Source: Corella eumyota (taxonomy: Eukaryota > Chordata > Ascidiacea > Phlebobranchia > Corellidae). Taken from it: a stretch of DNA of 64,000 nt. Each line of letters starts with the position of its first letter. Position 1 is the first letter of the stretch. The position numbers and the translations under genes were made by a program. Shown here in pieces: positions 60,016-64,000 of the stretch. Where the stretch lies: NCBI GenBank assembly GCA_963082875.1, contig OY720097.1, forward strand, positions 21,956,501-22,020,500, in the 5' to 3' direction. The notes beneath the pieces are model-generated. The model worked only from the letters and a program-made list of their open reading frames with translations, had not been told where the DNA came from and did no database searches.

Positions 60016-62066
60016 TTAAGTTTTTTGGTCTAAAATGGAATCGAAATGGGATTTAAATCTTCCCCAAATCAAAGAACCCTCTCTGTTCAACTTAATTTGC
60101 AGAACAGCATAACTTATCATGATCTCTCTTAAATCTAAAGCCTTTCGAGCTTTAAAACTCTCCACTTCAACAAGGGCTTCGTCCAAAAACTCTTGAGCTA
60201 ACTTTTTATGCTTCTCAAATTCTTTCTCCATCTCTCCAAAACTTTTATCCAACTGCTCGATCCTGTTCTCTATTTGTTCCTCTGAGTCTTTGCCCAGAAG
60301 TCGAGCTTTCATCCCTGAGAAGGAGAAACTTTTAGTGTTTCCGGATAAAATCTGTTTCTTTTCGGCTCGATTTGTCATCAATTGAGCTTCGTACCATTCT
60401 ACATCATATTGTAAAGCTTCATGTCTCGCACACAATGCCTGCGAGGTAATAAGGTAGGTTTATATTTTGTAGACTTATAGGTTTTAATTTTTTAGTTGAC
60501 TTTCCTTTAAGAAAAGCTTAAATTTTAAGAAATTTAACATTTATTATTTGATTTTAGTATAGTTTTGGAAAGAAAAATAGTTAACTTTAGAAGGCGCGAT
60601 CTAAACATAGAGTAATATCTGTTACTCCGATTCAGTCTTGGGTTGCCTGTGGCAGTTTGAGATATTATAGTTTATAATTGGCTGGTTATAATGCTGCTGA
60701 TTAAGTGCTGGCTCATCAGAAGTTTGTATCGTTTATAACGTCTTACTTAAGGGCGCTACAGCATGACAGCAGAGGGGATTGAACCCACGACCCCATGGTG
60801 GTGTAGCAAGTGTTCTACAGTTATTTTAAAAAATAGGAAACATAAAAAGTTAACTGTTACCTTAATAGAATCAGCAAAGTAGAGATACTCTTTGACTTGC
60901 TCTGCAATAAGATCTTCTTCATCGATTAAAATATCAATCGATTTCGATAAAATTTCGATCTCGTTGCTCGCTTTTTGAAGGACTTCTCTAAATGGCGAGG
61001 TTTCATTTAAAGCCCAATCTTTAAATACCCTGGAGTAGTTTCCATGTACTTTGTAAATCCCGTAAATTCTTTCTGCTAACTTGGCCCGTGCTTTAAGCAG
61101 CGCAGATGAAGCAGTTTGAAGTTCCCCTGCGTATGTTTTCAGTTGATCAAACCTTAAATGAAAATAATGGTTATTGCCTTGTTTTATTAAGCTTTATTAT
61201 ACCTGCAATTTTGTTGTTATATTTCAGCATTATTTTTTGTTTAAGTTTTTTTATAATATTTAGATTAATTAACTATTTTGTTGCTTTGGGTTAAACATTT
61301 AAATAAATTTAGTTGAAAAAAAAATTAAAAAGTTAACCAAAATAATAAGTAATTAGCCTTTTAAATAAAATGATTAGTCAAAGAAAAAAAACTGTAACAA
61401 CAAAACTCAAAATAAATTATTTAAGAAATCAATCATTGAGGCATTTTGCTAAAAAAATAGCAACAAAAAGAAAAAATTAACAAACCTGATATCAGTATTT
61501 TTGACTCTAAACGATGCATTTGTTCTTCGTAACCAGGAATCAGATTTAGCTTGAAACGAGGTCGCCATAATCTCCTCTTTCCATCCTTCTTCCTTGACAA
61601 TAAACATCTTCACCATCTCATCTTTACCCAGCTTCACATGTGCTGAGATACGATGTAAAAATGACTCCAAACCAACTCGACGTCGCTCCAAAAAATCAAG
61701 ATCAAAAGTGTCAGCTGAAGAAGTTAATTTTTGCCAAATAAAGTTGGCGCGTTTCTCTGGTAATGGTGGAACAATAACGGCCGGATAGGTGGCAGTGAGA
61801 TAATTCCGAAGGATTTCAAACTCCGAATATCTTCGCCAAACTGATGTCACTTCTTCTGAGATCGACTCATTTTTTGGAGCACTTTCGACCAAGTAAACTA
61901 CAAATGTTTCTTGAATTTTTAATCCACTTTGCGCGACTTTCTTTTCAGGGTCACTCACACTTATCTTGAGTTGAGTAAATAAGGTTTGAGTTGGAGTAGG
62001 TTTTGGAGTTTCTTTATGCTCGATTGTGACTCCTTCTTCTTCAAATAAGTCACTTTCTTCTTCCAT
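60016..62066 (-). CDS. Sorting nexin 4, 3 exons, 431 aa
   Basis: PX-BAR sorting nexin that binds PI3P on early endosomes and, in other animals and yeast, drives recycling and autophagy-linked sorting. Exons 62066-61486, 61152-60861 and 60438-60016 join in phase. An acidic N-terminus (MEEESDLFEEEG) leads to the PX domain at about 28-165, with the PI3P-binding RRYSEFEILR, PPLPEKRANFIW and ERRRVGLESFLHRI blocks all present. FRVKNTDIRF then leads into the BAR domain (about 195-431), with the SNX4-like YGIYKVHGNYSRVF and the FSFSGMKARLLG segment. The length is close to human SNX4 (450 aa). The two introns are short, one holding a SINE. The next gene upstream is LYRM9, 521 bp away on the same strand, too far for a typical ascidian operon. 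Confidence 0.95.
60592..60817 (-). mobile_element. SINE family 1, both ends trimmed
   Basis: Minus-strand copy in an SNX4 intron, from AGGCGCGATCTAAACATAGA to GTGGTGTAGCAAGTGTTCT. The last bases of the head and the tail are missing. Confidence 0.75.
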
Positions 62067-62586
62067 TTTAAAAAAACTTTTATAAAAAATTTTTGTCTAA
62101 ATTCCTAAAAAAAAAATTTATTTGAAAAAAGGGGAATTTAACTAATTTTAGTAAAGATGAAAATTAAAAAAATGTTTATAGAAAGCTTTAAAGATTCAGT
62201 TTTAACTAATTTTAGCGTAATAACGGTTTGTAAACAAATTGATTAGTCCACAAAATAACTAACCAGAATGAAAAGTAACACTTATAAAAAAGCAAAAGTG
62301 CAAATTTTACTATTTTAAACACAAAAATGATTTGAAAATTGGATTATAAAATATTTATGACCAGCTTGTTTATATACAGAACGAAATGACAAAACACTAA
62401 TTTTTACACAAACAAGTCAAATAATTTCAAATTTTAAACATTATTTTAAGCCAAATATAAAAAAATAACAAAAAAAAACAACATTAACTTGATATTCAAA
62501 TCAACAACAATTTAAAAATCTAAGTTTAGACATTCATGAACAAAAAATAACAATAAAACATCAGAAAAAAATTACAAAATTTTAAA
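62067..62586. other. Spacer between LYRM9 and SNX4
   Basis: AT-rich, no coding frame, no repeat recognised. It holds the LYRM9 3' UTR and the SNX4 5' region, both on the minus strand; no clear motif seen. Confidence 0.6.
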
Positions 62587-62805
<219 letters not shown>

Positions 62806-63377
62806 TTATGATGGAAATCAAATCATAAAATGTAAATTATCTGAATAATAAACATAAAAAAATATAGGAATGAAAAGGCAATGGTAATTAGAAAAAAACC
62901 CACATTAAAAAATTTAAATCAAAAATTTATATTGTGATTAATTTATTTGACAATTTTAGAGTAAAATAAAATAGTTAAATGTGATTTAACAAATTAAATT
63001 GTATATATATTACATAAATAAGTATACTTATATTGATTACCAATGCATCAAATAACATTCTACATATGTAAGTTAATTTAAATATCCTATAACACAACTA
63101 ACACAACCAACTTAATAAAGGGTTAAAAGTTAATCAAAAAACTTTTTTTTTGGTAACAAATAAAAAAGTTAAATTTATAAAATTTCTAAGCTTATTCTAC
63201 ACATACAGTAACAATTATCTAAACATTAAGAAATAAAATACACATTCTAACACTTATATAGAACTTCCTTAATAAAGTTACCATTTAACTTATACATATT
63301 AATATTTAAAATAAACATTGTTCTACCATATGGGTTTTTTAAATAATTTTAAGAACCCAAATAAATGTAAAGTTAAA
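62806..63377. other. Spacer between APH1 and LYRM9
   Basis: AT-rich, no coding frame and no repeat recognised. It contains the APH1 3' UTR and the LYRM9 5' region on the minus strand. Confidence 0.6.
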
Positions 63378-64000
63378 TTAACAAGTAAAGCAAGCCTTAA
63401 TGTTATGTAGGGAACCTCCTGCAACTTTAAATGCCCAAATTGCGCTTCCAAGCAAAATAAAATAAGCCACAATTAACGAAACATAATTGATTTGTTCCTG
63501 AACATTGAGTAAGGTTAGACATGAGGCCAACATATGTAAACAAATGATAAAAGCATAATGAGAATACAGTTTTTTCTTAACAGCGTTGAATGCAACAACG
63601 TTCCAAAAAGTGTTAAGTAAAATAAAGCAGTTGGCAAGAAATGATGAAATGAGGTAAAAATTTTCAGCCGCCCCGTTTATTCCAACATTTCCTGGACCTA
63701 TTGAGCTCGATAAAACATTTACAACTGAGAATAAACCCGACATAAGTCCAAATCCGAACCCAGAAACATAAGAAGCTTTGTGATTTGAAATCGACCTTTT
63801 CTCTTCAGCTGTAAGAGCGTTATCCAAACCGGTGTCAGCTTTAATCAACATTTTAAGGAGGGCAAACCGAAATCCTTCTTGAAACAAAACACTGAACACA
63901 AGTGAAAATGCTAACTCTGTTCTTAAAGGAACAACAGCCAACCACAAAAGAGCTGAGAATAAAAGAGCAAGAAGCCAAAAGAATGCTCCAAACACAAGCA
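63378..64000 (-). CDS. APH-1, gamma-secretase subunit (3' part; N-terminus beyond window)
   Basis: Scaffold subunit of the gamma-secretase complex (with presenilin, nicastrin and PEN-2), a seven-helix membrane protein that helps cleave Notch and APP. The window holds helices 2-7, matching human APH1A from about residue 36: GAFFWLLALL, QEGFRFALLKMLIKAD, then YVSGFGFGLMSGLFSVVN (the helix-4 Gly-rich packing motif), IGPGNVGING, TFWNVVAF, and the closing GGSLHNIKACF. About 35 N-terminal residues should lie past 64,000. Conserved His of helix 6 (CLHMLAS) is present. The conserved His of helix 5 (H171 in human, LLHTFW) is Asn here (LLNTFW, codon at 63,612-63,614). No frame break was seen, so the gene looks functional otherwise. 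Confidence 0.94.
   Translation of the reverse strand, partial: LVFGAFFWLLALLFSALLWLAVVPLRTELAFSLVFSVLFQEGFRFALLKMLIKADTGLDNALTAEEKRSISNHKASYVSGFGFGLMSGLFSVVNVLSSSIGPGNVGINGAAENFYLISSFLANCFILLNTFWNVVAFNAVKKKLYSHYAFIICLHMLASCLTLLNVQEQINYVSLIVAYFILLGSAIWAFKVAGGSLHNIKACFTC

Overview
The window looks like an ascidian (sea squirt) genome, most likely Ciona or a close relative. The DNA is very AT-rich. The genes are animal genes with many short exons and clean GT-AG introns, and the recognisable products (SNX4, LYRM9, APH1, an SLC43A3-like transporter, a tetraspanin, a BTB-kelch protein, a Tie-like receptor) are chordate-type. Many introns carry tRNA-derived SINEs, and acceptor-like sites lie just upstream of some start codons, as expected where spliced-leader trans-splicing is used. 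Exon models below were built by eye: GT-AG sites, reading phase across each junction, and family resemblance. The species call is inference.

Positions 1-20,490 are one block of about 65 tandem satellite monomers of 313 bp. Every ordinary monomer carries a perfect CRE (TGACGTCA), a perfect SRF CArG box (CCTTATATGG) and a TATA box (TATATAAAAG) within 37 bp, followed about 85-110 bp later by AATAAA. The block has higher-order structure: an almost identical copy at an offset of 10,015 bp, and 5-monomer (1,565 bp) units. A 0.5 kb interruption with a tRNA-Thr-like remnant and about three decayed monomers form the right edge (to about 21,950), 30 bp from the stop codon of the first gene.

From 21,978 the window is genic. 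Minus strand: a 14-exon BTB-BACK-kelch gene (21,978-31,466), then a 16-exon gene for a mucin-like type I membrane protein with a three-finger domain and a KIAA1549-like membrane-proximal region (31,949-39,597). Plus strand: an 8-exon tetraspanin (41,697-45,475), divergent from the mucin gene across a 2.1 kb spacer. Minus strand again: a 13-exon gene (46,245-59,009) whose N-terminal half is a clear Tie1/Tie2-type ectodomain (two Ig domains, three Tie-type EGF repeats) but which appears to run on into further EGF repeats, a GCC2/GCC3 domain, one membrane helix and a tail of about 20 residues, with no kinase. Its 5.3 kb intron holds two nested genes: a plus-strand gene for an acidic protein and a minus-strand SLC43A3-like transporter with an intronless coding region. 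The right end has SNX4, LYRM9 and the 3' part of APH1, all on the minus strand.

The genic part carries about 21 copies or fragments of one tRNA-derived SINE, at least four of a second tRNA-like family, and one Harbinger-like MITE; none was seen inside the intact satellite. Short CRE-bearing repeats recur in an intron and beyond the 3' end of the Tie-like gene. I saw no CRISPR array, no rRNA, no intact tRNA gene and no retrovirus- or Polinton-like element.
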